Source: Dromiciops gliroides (lineage: Eukaryota; Chordata; Mammalia; Microbiotheria; Microbiotheriidae). From it: a DNA stretch of 64,000 nucleotides. The stretch is taken from assembly GCF_019393635.1 (NCBI RefSeq), contig NC_057867.1, positions 1,010,527 through 1,074,526 of the forward strand, in the 5' to 3' direction. Shown one piece after another: positions 27,864 to 38,521 of this stretch (the stretch's first letter is position 1; each line of letters starts with the position of its first letter). The translations under genes and the position numbers were made by a program. The notes beneath the pieces were generated by a model. It was not told the origin of the DNA. It did no database searches and worked only from the letters and a program-made list of their open reading frames with translations.

Positions 27864-30800
27864 ATGGACCAGTACAGCATCCTGGGTCGGATAGGGGAAG
27901 GGGCCCATGGCATCGTCTTCAAGGCCAAGCATGTGCAGGTAAGTGGGGAGCAGGCTGGTGCAGGAAGCAACCATGTGCCCTTGGCCCTTGGCCTGGCCTT
28001 CCTCTCCTCCCCAGCTCCTGTCTGTCTGTCCATGCTATCTACCTCTTCTCTCTCCTTGTTTCCCTCTTGCCCCCCATATTTCTCCTCCCGATTTCCCTTT
28101 TCCTCTTTTTCTCTGTCTGCCTCTCCCTTCACCATCTTACTCTTCTCCTCTTATTATTTCCATCCCCCTTGTTTCATTCCCTGTTTCTCTCTCTCTGTTG
28201 CTTTCTCTTCTTTCCCCAAGTTGGCTTTTGTTTCTCTATTCTCCCTTTTGCCCTGTGTCTCCCTTTTTTCTTCGTGGGTCACCTGGGCCCTCCTCTTGGT
28301 TGGTAATTTCCTAGATCCAGCCAAAACCCCCATGCACCTGATTCACTGCCATCTCCAGCTGCCATTGGTATCCCAAACAGTACAGTTGCACCCCTTAACT
28401 GCCTGCTGGATGCCCTTTGAGCCTCTTCCCCTTCACAGGTGTAAAAAGGACTTCATGATCTTCCCAGCACTCCCTGCTCTCTGTTCTTCTGAACATCCTT
28501 ATTTCTGGCCTTCAAACCCTGGGTGTTGGAGTGCTGGACTCCAGTCACTTGTTCAGTCCTGTCACTTCCACCTCCGTGGCATCTGCCCTATCGGCCCCTC
28601 TTCTTTCCTCTGACACTGCCCCACATGGTGTGGGGCCTGGGCTCACGTCACACCTGGACTAATGGCCTGCTCGGCGGGGAGAGGGTCTGCCTGCCTGCCT
28701 GCCTGCCTTAAGTCTCTCCCCACCCCAGTCCGTCCCCCATTTAGCCACCAAAGGGATTTTCCTAAAGATCAGGTCTGACCATGTCACCCTCATGCTCAGT
28801 CAACTCCAGTGGCTTCCTGTTACCTGCAGGGTCAAATACAAAACCCTCTAGCATTCCAAGCCACAACCTGGCCTGCCACCCCACCCCCCACCCCCACCTC
28901 TTTCCTCCCAGCCTTAGTAAAAAGGAGTTTTTCTGTTTGTCTCTGAGCTCCAGCTCTGGCTCTTCCTTCCTGCTCCCTGGGGCCTTTCCTGAGCCCTCCA
29001 GGGATCAATCCCTCTTTCTCCAGTCTTGAAGTGACCTCATACTCACTTTGGGCAGATTTGGTGGCCACAAATTATCCGGGTACTTGGTTTGGATCTCTGT
29101 AGAATGGAAGCTTGAGAAGCCAGGGACGAATCTGGTTTTGTCCAAGTTTCACTAGGGGTCAGCATGGTGCCAGGTACATACGTAGACTTCAGTAAATACT
29201 TACTGACTGGCCCAAGGTCTGGTTTCTTGTGGTAGTGGCCCAGTAGGTAGAGTACCAGCCCTAGAGTCACAAAGACTCATCTTCTTGAGTTTCAGTCTGG
29301 CCTCAGACACTTCCAAGCTGTGTGGCCCTGGGCAAGTCACTCAACCCTGTGACTGCCGTCTCCAGCTGCCATTGGTATCCCAAACAGTACAGTTGCACCC
29401 CTGTTTGTCTCGGTTTCCTCTGTCAAATGAGCTGGAGAAGGCAATGAATGGCAAACCATTCCAGGATCTCTAGCAGGAAAATCCCAAATGGGGTGACGAA
29501 GAGTGGGACATGATTGAACCCCAACAGACCAGTTTCTCAGCCTTTTCATCTCTGTCCATCAGTCTTTGTACTTGCTTCTGGTGCTGCATATGAGCCCTTC
29601 TCTTTGACTGCTTACCTCAGTCTCCCTCTGTGTCTGGATGTGTCTTTTTTCCTAGACCGGGGAGACAGTGGCTCTAAAGAAAGTTGCCTTGCGGCGGCTG
29701 ATGGATGGAATTCCCAACCAGGCCTTGCGGGAGATCAAGGCTCTCCAGGAGATTGAGGACAACCAGTATGTAAGTCATTCCCTCCACTTCCCTGTCTGGC
29801 GTCTGCTCATCTGTAAAATGGGGGTTAGGCCTAGATTTCTTCCAATGCCAAATTGGGGCTCTTGTGATCTGTGAGCTCATGAGAAGACTCTTACCTGATC
29901 TCCCAAGGATGACCTCGAAGCAGTATTAGCTATAACATAAAGAGTGAGTTCATAGGGGGCAAGAGAGGTTGGGTTTGATGGTTTCTTAAGTGGCTTTGAG
30001 CCTGTGAACACAAGGGTGGAACTAGTTGGAAAGTGACAGTCTAAGCATATTTTTGTCTGTTTTCACCATTCTGGAAAACGAACTAGAGAGGTGGGGGAAG
30101 GGGCCTTGGCTTGAATACACACTGGACATTGTGAGCAGGCTGTGCTTAGCATCTCTCCCCGTCTCCTCACTTGCAGTCTGCCTTCTGTCCTCACCTATCC
30201 AGAGTTGCCCCATTCAATGGACTTTTTCCAATGGTCTCATTTTCCCTGATCTTTCTGGAGCCTTGGACACTGGATCACCTCTCTCTCTTCTCTCTAGGTT
30301 TCAGGACACACACCCCCCTCCTGATTCTCCTTCCTCTCTGACTGTTTCTCAGGCACCTTTGCTGCATCACCATCATCATCAAAGCTAGTATTTCTAAAGT
30401 ACCTACTATGTGCTAGGCATTGGACTAAGCACTTTACAAATATGATCTCGCTTGATCCTCACAACAACGCTGGGAGGGAGGTGCTATTCTTATCCTCATT
30501 GTGCAGTCAAGGAAGCTGAGGCAGGCAGAAGTGAAGTGACTTGTCTAGGGTCACACATATCTGAGGCTGGATTTGAACTCCAGGCCCAGGACTCTATCCA
30601 CTGAGCTCTGTCCTGGGCCCGTTTCTTCTCTTTCGGTACTTTCCCTGTACCTTGATGAGCTCATCGGCTCTCACAGATTCAATGACTGTCTTCCAACAAA
30701 TGATTCTCAGACATGTGTAGCCAACCCTCTTCAGCTCTTGTCACACATCAGCCACTGCTGACCCTCTGACCAAACTCATCCTCCCTCTGGGCCTCCACCA

Positions 30801-33800
30801 TCCTCCCTTCTGCTGAGCACGGTCTCCCTTCTCTCGCTTGCCCCATTCCGTGGCCTCCAGGCTTTGGGGCTTTGCCCTGCCTGCTCAAATCCACTAAGAG
30901 CAAGGGGTCTTTCTTTGCCTGCCTCCTTTTCCTTCTGTCTTGGGAGTGTATCCCTTGCCTACTGCCTTCCCCATTAGACCAAGGGCTCCTCTCTTTGTAT
31001 CCCCAGTGCTTAATAAATGCTTGTTGACTGACGATCTCTAAACCCTTTTTGCTTTGCTTCATTTTCCCCTCGAAACTGAGTTGATGCACACACATTCATT
31101 AAGAGCCTTCCAGGGGCCCTGCACTGTGCTAAGTGCTTCACCCTCAGAGGTTGGTGCTTCGAGGAAACTGAGGCAGACAGTAGTGAAGTGACTTGCCCAA
31201 GGTCATCCAGCCAGTAAGTGCCTAAGGCTAGATTTGAGGCTACCCAACCCTCTATTCACTGTACCACCTAGCTGCAAAGAGATTTGATGTGATGGTCTGT
31301 AAGTGGCTTTGCCTTAGTTTCCCTTATCCTGTGAAAGGAATAGGGCATAGGTTGGGTAGGTAAATCTCTAAACACGAGGGGCTAACTTTTCTCCATCCCA
31401 TGAAGTATGTGGCATTTTATGCCTTGGCTTCTCTCATCCAATGAAATGAGTTTGTGGACACAGTGACCTCCCAGCACCCTTGAATGGGGACCCAGGCTGG
31501 ACAATCTCAAAGCACCCTCGGACTTCACATTTTCCCCATTCTAGGAAATGAGTTTGGGCTCAGGTTGGACCAGATGATCCAGCAACAAACTTACTGGCCT
31601 CAATTTCCCCCACATGATGAAAAAAGTCTGGTGGCAGGAGGGCTTAGGGTACACTGATCCCTTGTGCCTTGATTTCCTACCTTCTATAAAACTCTCTAAG
31701 TGCCCTTATCAGGTATCCCTGGCACCCACAGGTGGTGAAGTTGCAGGCTGTGTTCCCGCATGGAGCAGGCTTCGTCCTGGCTTTTGAGTTCATGTTCTCT
31801 GACCTGTCTGAGGTCATCCGGCATGGGAAGCGGCCTCTGGCCCCAGCTCAGGTTAAAGCGTACATGCAAATGCTGCTCAAGGGTATAGCCTTCTGCCACG
31901 CCAACAACATTGTACACCGGGTATGGATACCCAGAGGGCCAGTGCCTGAGCCTTTTTTGGGGGGGAGGGAGCTGGGATGGGGATGGGCGGGGCAGAGGGA
32001 GGGGCTCAGTCAAGCCTTGGTGAGGGGGCTGGATGTTGGGCCTTAGACTTCTTCCTTTCTTCTTCCATCCTCCTCCCTCCCTCCATCCCTCCTTCCCTCC
32101 CTCCCACTCTTCTTTCCTTTCCTTCCCTTCCCTCCTTCCTTCCCCAGGACCTGAAGCCAGCCAACCTGCTCATCAGCTCCTCAGGCCAGCTGAAGATTGC
32201 AGACTTTGGCCTAGCCCGGGTCTTCTCCCATGAGGGTGACCGACTCTATAGCCACCAGGTGGCCACTAGGTACACCCTAAGTCTGGCAGTCAGGGACAGG
32301 GGCGTGTGTGAGTATGAGTGGAGAAGGACAAATGTCAGTTTCAGGCTTTGTGGCAGGAGGCATTTGCTGCCTTCCCCTCCTTGCCCTTAGCTAATAGGCT
32401 TTTGTTGCTTTGCTGCAGGTGGTACCGGGCTCCAGAGCTTCTGTATGGTGCCCAGCAGTATGATGAAGGTGTAGACTTGTGGTAAGGCCCTGGAGGGTGA
32501 GACATGAGTGAGCAAGGGCACAGGAGGTTTGGGCCCACTGGGATGCCCATATCTGCCCAAACTTTGTCTGCTTGTGTTCACAGGGCTGTGGGCTGCATAT
32601 TTGGGGAGCTTCTGAATGGTTCTCCTCTCTTCCCTGGGGAGAATGACATTGAACAGCTCTGCTGTGTTCTCCGGGTCCTTGGGACACCCAGCCCCCAGGT
32701 GTGGCCGGTGCGTAGCCCCGAGAGGGAGAGGAATTCTCATACTTTGTTGTTGAGACTTGGGCAACCGGCCAGAGCCCCATAATTCCTCTATCCCTCTCAT
32801 CCTCCTCTAGGAGATAACTGAGCTCCCAGATTACAACAAGATCTCATTCAAGGAGCAGCTGCCCCTGCCCCTGGATGAGGTGCTGCCTGATGCCTCTCCC
32901 CAAGCCCTGCAGCTCCTTAGCCGATTTCTTATCTACCCCCCTCGCCATCGGATTCAGGCTGATCAGGTACCTCCCTCCCCACTCTGGGGTGCACCTGGGC
33001 TGGGGCTAAGAAGAAGTGGGCCCAACTTCCCCATCCTCAGGGAGCTTTCAGTGCAATGTCAGACATTTATGACGTGCCAGCCCCCAGATCTACATCCACA
33101 TATTTATTGTGCACACATATGTATGCACACAGGCCTGTCCTAGGGATACAAATGAGACAATCCATCAAGGAGCTGACCTTCCCCCGGGAGATACAACACA
33201 TGCATAGGTTAGTTGTTGTTATTGTTCAGTTGTTTTTCAGTCATGTCTGACTCTTCGTGACTCCATTTGGGGTTTTCTTGGCAAAGATCCTGGAGTGATT
33301 TGCCATCTCCTTCTCCAGCTCATTTTACAGATGAGGAAACTGAGGCAAATAGGGTGAAGTGACTTGCCCAGGGTCACACAGCTAGTAAGGTTGGATTTGA
33401 ACTCACAAAGATGTCTTCCTGATTCCCAGCCCAGTGCTCTATCTACTACAGCACCACCTAGCTGCCAGCATACATAGGTCATTAAGTACAAAGCAAAGGA
33501 TGCTGAGTTCAGGGAGCAGCACAAAAAGCCAGCATGATGGGCTAGTGAGTCCCGTGAACAAGGTGGGTGCCCTATTGCTGAGCAGTGAGTTTGCGATAGG
33601 CACCATTGGTCATGTTTGAGTGATGTGGGCCAAGACTTGTGCCTTTAGCCACTATGTAGAAAGATTAGAGGAAGGGAGATTGCTGAGCGGTGGAGGGTTA
33701 GCTAATGGGCCATTGGCCAGGGCTCACTTGCATCTGACTGGCTGGGCGGGGAGTCAGCCTCCTTTGCCAGGAGTTGGAGGTGCATAGGGGACACCTGGGA

Positions 33801-36180
33801 GGAGATAGCCAGCAAGCAGATGATGGTGTGGTGTCCAGCTGGAGGGCAGGAAAGGCCAGTGATTTGGGAGTCGTGCATACAAATGGTCATTAAGCCCCTA
33901 CTGTGTGCAAAGCCCTATGGAAACCTCTCAGAGAACCCTGGAGGAGCAGCCATAGTCAGGGGGTAGCAAAGGAGCAGTTAGGCCCATGGGCAAGAGAAGA
34001 ACCAGGAGCCCAAGCTGTGGACACCAATGGAGTAGAGACTCCAGGAAGCAGAGGGTGATGGGGAGGCGGAGAGATCAAAGAGGAGAAGACTGTTGGGTTT
34101 AGGGGCCACATTGTGAGGGACTGAGGAATGCATAGGGAGCAGCAGACCTTGCCACTTTTGCAGTGGGGGAGACCCAAAAGGAGAGACGCCTGAGGGGATG
34201 GGCCAGGAAGGAGAAATTCCATGTGAGTGACCTGGACAACCCCGGGAGATAGGTGGTCCAAACATTCCACGTGAGGAAAGGCAGGCCTCAGAGGGGGATG
34301 ATAGCAGAGCCAGAGAGGAGGAACTAGCCAGCTTTGCCAAGTGTGGAGGAAGGGATGAGGAGTTCCCCAGAGATGACCTTGGTTTTTCTCTGCCAAGTAG
34401 GGAGTGAAGGAAGGGAGGGCACAGTGCAGATGAGAAGGAGAGTAGGTGATCTTGGAGTAGCCCCCATAGGTGTAGCTGGGTGTCTTTGTCATGGGGAGGA
34501 AGAGTGGAGGCTGAGTTGGGGGGAAATCCTCATTTCCAGGTCAAGCAAAGAGCCCTGAACATGAGCACTCAAGGCATATGTGGGGGTACAGTGTGAACAG
34601 GGCAAGGGGGGAAGGGACTGGAGATCAGAGTGCAGTGAAGGGCCTGGAGAAAATGGGAAGCTGAGAAATGCCAAGAGGAGCCACCCAGGGCCAGGGAGAG
34701 GGGCCACCCGCTCAGTTGTCTTTTCCACTGTGATTGGCTGTTACTACTTTTATTATGTGAAAAGAAGCCAAGCACTACTGCACTACTGATTGGGGGGGGG
34801 GGTAATAATTAGCAGAACTATTAGCAAATCCTCCCCTACCCCCCACCCCCAGTGGAGACCTCAGCTGAGGCCCTGGAGCTCCAACCAAGCCTCCTGCTCT
34901 TTCCTGTGTGGCACAGAAAGGACTATTCTGGGGAATAACTGCCTATACCGCCTCCGGCCCCCCACCCCCACTCCTGCCCTAGACTAAAGCAAAGGACTGC
35001 CTCAGCCTCCTGGGGGTTAAGGATTCCCCTTCCCCTGGCCAAGGGAGCATGAACTGAGGCCCTAGGAGGGCTGTGCATCCCAGATGGAAAGAGGAGGTAA
35101 AAAGTGCTTTGAGATCAGAAGAGGAAGAGTATACTGCTGGCTCTAGGGTGAGGAAATTGCATTTTAGCAGTGTCTCCGAATTGATAAATTACCCCGGTGA
35201 GAGAAATGAGTTGGTTTGATTTGATACAGTGGGAAGAGCTCTTGGCTCTGCAGTCAGAAGCCCTGGGTTCAAATCGTACCTCTTATTAGGATAACATGGG
35301 TGCCCTTGGGCAAGTCTCCCAGTCTCTTGGGGCTTCAGTTTCCTCAGAAATAGAGGGCCTCTGAGGCCACTGCCAGCTCTAGAGCACCAACCCTTTGCTT
35401 GCCTCCAGGTGCTAAAATAAGGTAACTCACACTAGACCAACAAAGGCTTGCCAAGCTCAGGGGCCTTTAGTGGACCTGCTTTAATGAACAAATGAACAGA
35501 TAAGAATGATGTTTCTTCAGTGATCCTTTGAGCACCAGTTTGACCAATGTCCATGTCTGACTCCATCCTGTTTAATGCCCTTAGGGGGCCTACTTTAATG
35601 AACAGATAAAAATTGCTTACTGTCAGAACGTTTGCATGTCTCCTTCACTCAAGCCAGGAGAGGGGCCCGTTTTAATGAAAAGAGAAGCCCGGTCTGTGGA
35701 CACCTTTGAGGAACAGAGTCCTCTTGTTTCTTTTTAACTGAGCCCAGTGCTTGATAAAAATCTGCCGGCTTGCCACAGTACTCAAAGGGGAACCATTTCT
35801 CCCCCTTCTCGCCATCCCCACCCCCACCCCCACTCAAGTGAATTCAGCCAAGCCTTTCTTTGAAGGTAGAGAAATGTGATGCCCATTGGGGAATTCCAAT
35901 GGGATGAAGCCAGGGATAAAGGGGTGAGGCAGGACTGGCCTGGGCTGGGCCACCCCTTCTTACTCCCCCCACATCCCCACAGGCCCTGCTCCATGAGTAC
36001 TTCTTCAGAGTCCCGCTGCCAGCCCACCCCTCAGAGCTGCCCATTCCACAGCGTGGGGGGGGGCCTGGCCCCAAGGCCCGACCAGGCCCTCCTCATGTCC
36101 ACGACTTCAGGGTAGAGCAGCCCCTGGCTGAGTCGTTGCCAGATCCGGAGCTGATTCGGCCCTACCTCCCGGAGGGATGA
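27864..36180 (+). CDS. CDK20: CDK20 (CCRK) cyclin-dependent kinase 20 (8 exons, 346 aa)
   Basis: Exons: 27864-27938, 29656-29769, 31732-31920, 32148-32269, 32419-32481, 32584-32707, 32811-32966, 35983-36180. Phases give 347 codons, exactly the human length of 346 aa. Seen: GEGAHG loop, VALKK lysine at residue 33, VHR|DLKPAN split across the exon 3/4 junction, [19 protein letters not shown], and the full C-terminus ending [12 protein letters not shown]20 activates ciliary kinase CILK1/ICK and MAK and acts in Hedgehog signalling and ciliary length control. The copy is intron-containing and intact, so it is not a retrogene. Human CDK20 is on 9q22, so finding it between TIMM17B and GATA1 is unexpected. 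A poly(A) signal AATAAA lies at 36374-36379. Confidence 0.97.
28352..28395 (+). repeat. 44-bp sequence duplicated at 29359-29402
   Basis: An exact 44-base copy, TCTCCAGCTGCCATTGG... to ...TTGCACCCCT, recurs about 1 kb downstream in the same CDK20 intron. There it interrupts a SINE. Confidence 0.85.
28405..29035 (+). mobile_element. LINE-2 3' fragment in CDK20 intron 1
   Basis: L2 hallmark order is present: TCACGTCACACCTGGACTAATGG, then TCTGACCATGTCACCCTCATG, TCCAGTGGCTTCCTGTTACC and CACAACCTGGCCTGCCACC. A (CCTG)n run lies at about 28688-28707. Confidence 0.65.
29236..29526 (+). mobile_element. long marsupial SINE with a ~50-bp internal insertion
   Basis: Sense copy of the long SINE. Between AAGTCACTCAACCCTGT and GTTTGTCTCGGTTTCCTC it carries about 50 extra bases, including the 44-bp duplicate of 28352-28395. 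The GGAGAAGGCAATGAATGGC and CCCAAATGGGGTGACGAAGA modules follow. Confidence 0.75.
30195..30375 (+). mobile_element. LINE-2 fragment
   Basis: GATCTTTCTGGAGCCTTGGA, TCTCTAGGTTTCAGGACAC and CTCTCTGACTGTTTCTCAGG match L2 reverse-transcriptase sequence. It lies in CDK20 intron 2. Confidence 0.55.
30385..30606 (-). mobile_element. MIR-like CORE-SINE
   Basis: Antisense SINE with ACCTACTATGTGCTAGGCAT, AAGTGACTTGTCTAGGGTCA and GGATTTGAACTCCAGG. It lies in CDK20 intron 2 and is diverged. Confidence 0.65.
30610..31032 (+). mobile_element. LINE-2 3' end
   Basis: L2-like start (TGATGAGCTCATCGGCTCTC) and the terminal segment TTTGTATCCCCAGTGCTTAA followed by TAAATGCTTGTTGACTGA. It probably belonged to the same insertion as 30195-30375, split by the MIR-like SINE. 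Confidence 0.6.
31088..31276 (-). mobile_element. MIR-like CORE-SINE
   Basis: Antisense SINE in CDK20 intron 2: AAACTGAGGCAGACAGTAGT, AAGTGACTTGCCCAAGGTCA, CACTGTACCACCTAGCTGC. Confidence 0.65.
33211..33466 (-). mobile_element. long marsupial SINE
   Basis: Near full-length antisense copy: TTGTTATTGTTCAGTTGTTT, TCTGACTCTTCGTGACTCCA, TTTGGGGTTTTCTTGGCAAA, then AAGTGACTTGCCCAGGGTCA and CACCACCTAGCTGCC. It lies in the 3-kb last intron of CDK20. Confidence 0.8.
35222..35400 (+). mobile_element. diverged MIR-like SINE
   Basis: Sense copy with GCCCTGGGTTCAAATCGTAC, TTGGGCAAGTCTCCCAGTCT and CTTCAGTTTCCTCAG. It lies in the last intron of CDK20. Confidence 0.6.
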
Positions 36181-38474
36181 GCCTCCCACTGCCCTGGCCT
36201 CCACCCAGCTCTGCCTGGCCCCAAGAGATTGCCTTATCTGGGCACTCCCAGCTGCTCCCCCTGGCCTTCCTGCGGCCAGGGTGGGAGGGGACTCAGGCGT
36301 CCGGCTTCCCTCCCTCTGGAGGGTCAGGAGAACAGACTTCTAACCTTGGCTGTGCCTCAGTTTCCCTAATAACAATAAACACTACATTGGACTCCAAAGG
36401 CAGGGTCAGTGGGAATATTCAAAGTGACTGGGAAAATGGGAAGGAGGCCTCAGTTTTCCCAGCTGTGAGTTGGGCTTCTTGATTCCCACCTGTCCGAGCA
36501 GAGGGACCAAGGTGTTAACTTTTTTGGGGGGGAAGATGAATGAATTTTCCTGTCACATAGGGGCTAAAAGCAGGGGGTGAGGGGGTATAGACAGGGCCAG
36601 GGAGGCCCCAGTATCCGCTCTCTTCTTTCCCCCAACCTCCTGTGGGGCTGCTAGTTGCCTCAACCCCAACAGCCGAGGTCCGGCCCTCCATCTGATAAGA
36701 CTTATCAGCAGTCCCCAGCCTTGGCCCAGCAGGGAGCTGGTGTAAGTGGGGGGGGGAGGGGGGGAAGGGTGTCCCTCATCCTCCCTGACATCTTAGTTTG
36801 TTTGTCTTTCTACTCTAGTGTATCCTAGGCCATCTTCCCAGGACCTAATGAAAGACACCCCCCCCCCAAAAAAAAAACCCTAAGAGAAAGCAGGGATGAC
36901 AGAGGGAGAAATGGAGATAGTGGGGGGAGAGAGAGATCGAGCACTAGAAATAGAGACCAGGCAGGCCAGAGAAGGGCAAGGAAAAGACCCAAGCCCATTC
37001 CCAAGGCTTGGAAACCTAAACAGAAGGTAAAAGGAAGCTAAAGGTGGGGTAGAGGTGAGGGACCGAGAGAAACAGATGGAAAAGCCAGGGTCTCAGTTGG
37101 CTGGTGCCATAACCGTTGGCCAGCAGGGGAGGTCTGTGAATGGGCGGGTGAGGAAGGTGCCCCTAGTCATCTAAGGCATGCTCGGGCACTGGTGCCAGCA
37201 GGGGGCGGTCCCAAGGCTGGGCCCCATTTCCCCCCCACCCCCTGGCCCCGCCCGTAGCCACAGCAGGAGGGGTGTGTGAGGGAGGGAGACAGTGTTGTCT
37301 TGGTCGCAGCCTGGACCCTGAAGAGATCCAAGAGAGACTGCCCCCCCCCTCCCTCGGCCTAAACACCTGCTCAGGTCAGTGCCCCCAAGCCCTCTCAACC
37401 CCCATTTCGGGAGGGCTTGAACCCTGTCTAATGCTCCCAACCTCTGAGTTAACCCCCCCCCCAAGCCATCTTTGAGGGCCTTGAACCCCAATCTGGGTCC
37501 CTCCTCCAACCCTACTTCTGTTCTCTCCCTTAATTCTATCTCTGCCCTTCTAACCCTCTCTCATTCCTCTTCCAGTCCTCTCTCCCACCCCCCACCCCCA
37601 TTATGTCCTTGAGGGGCCTGATCAAAGGCTCCCAACCCCATCTCCAAAGGTCCTGAGCCCCATCTCTGATCCTGCCCTGGCTCAGAATCTGTAGCTCTGA
37701 AAAATCAACCCCATATCTGATGCCCCCAACTCCTCCCCAATACAAGGCATTCCATAAGGGTGGACCGTACCTGGCTAGCCTCAGCCAGACCTGGACAGAG
37801 AGCTGGGCCCGGCCAGGCTGGGCCAGGCCTAGCTGGGCCAGGAGCTGGCTGCCTGGAGTCCCCTGGCCTGCTGGGAACACACTAGCCCCAGGCTGCTGAT
37901 AAGAGGCTTTCATATCCCCTAGCCCTGAGATAAGGGTTATCTCTGCCTTGGGGTGATAACTGGGGGAGGGCAGGCTGGAGGGGACCTAAGGAGCTCCCAC
38001 TCTGGGCCTGGAGGTGATGAGAAGTCTAAGAGGTTGTGGGGGGGGGGTCTGGATACTAGATCCTAGATACAAGAAAATGCCCTGGAAGGGACTATTCATT
38101 AGGAATGGGAGGGCCAGGGAAGGGGACCAAGGGCACAGTGATCCTAGAAGTTGAATAGTATTAGGAAACTCTGGATGGCCCCTGTCTACCCCCTTCTTTA
38201 TTTTCGGCCTCCCTGGAGCCCAAATAACCCTCTTGATCAGCAGCCTCCACTTACCAAAGTATATAGATGTGTATGTATGTGTGTATCTCTATAATATATG
38301 TATATCATCTCTGTATATCTATCTCTATGTACTCCACTCCGTGGCCAAGCTTGTTCTGTGCATGAAGCCCATGGCTCGTGGTTGGGGTAGGGGGCCCATA
38401 CATCGGCCCAGGAGTGGACCTGAGGACCAAGCTTAGGAAGGTCTCTTGGGGCTGACGGTCCTGCCCCCCCTCAG
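36181..38474 (+). promoter_or_regulatory. GATA1: CDK20 3' UTR and GATA1 upstream region with palindromic GATA sites
   Basis: After the CDK20 poly(A) signal (36374-36379) comes a 2.1-kb interval. It holds a perfect 17-bp palindrome CTGATAAGACTTATCAG (36692-36708). A second cluster lies at 37897-37959: TGATAAG (37897-37903), AGATAAGGGTTATCT (37928-37942, perfect 6-bp arms) and TGATAA (37954-37959). A MYB-like TAACCGTTG lies near 37110. Paired GATA sites that allow autoregulation are established for mammalian GATA1 promoter and enhancer DNA, so these are good candidates. The untranslated first exon was not located. The exon 2 acceptor is at 38473-38474. Confidence 0.65.
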
Positions 38475-38521
38475 GGAGGCATCGCTGTCACTGCTTCTGC
38501 TGCCACCATCTGGGAGCCCCC

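Noticed and set aside
27609-28613. 334-codon open frame around the CDK20 start
   Set aside because: Only [20 protein letters not shown] and the next few residues are real exon. The rest is 5' leader and CT-rich intron sequence read through the donor.
27864-36180. CDK20 as a retrocopy or pseudogene
   Set aside because: It keeps seven introns, all frames join, catalytic residues are intact and the length equals the human protein.
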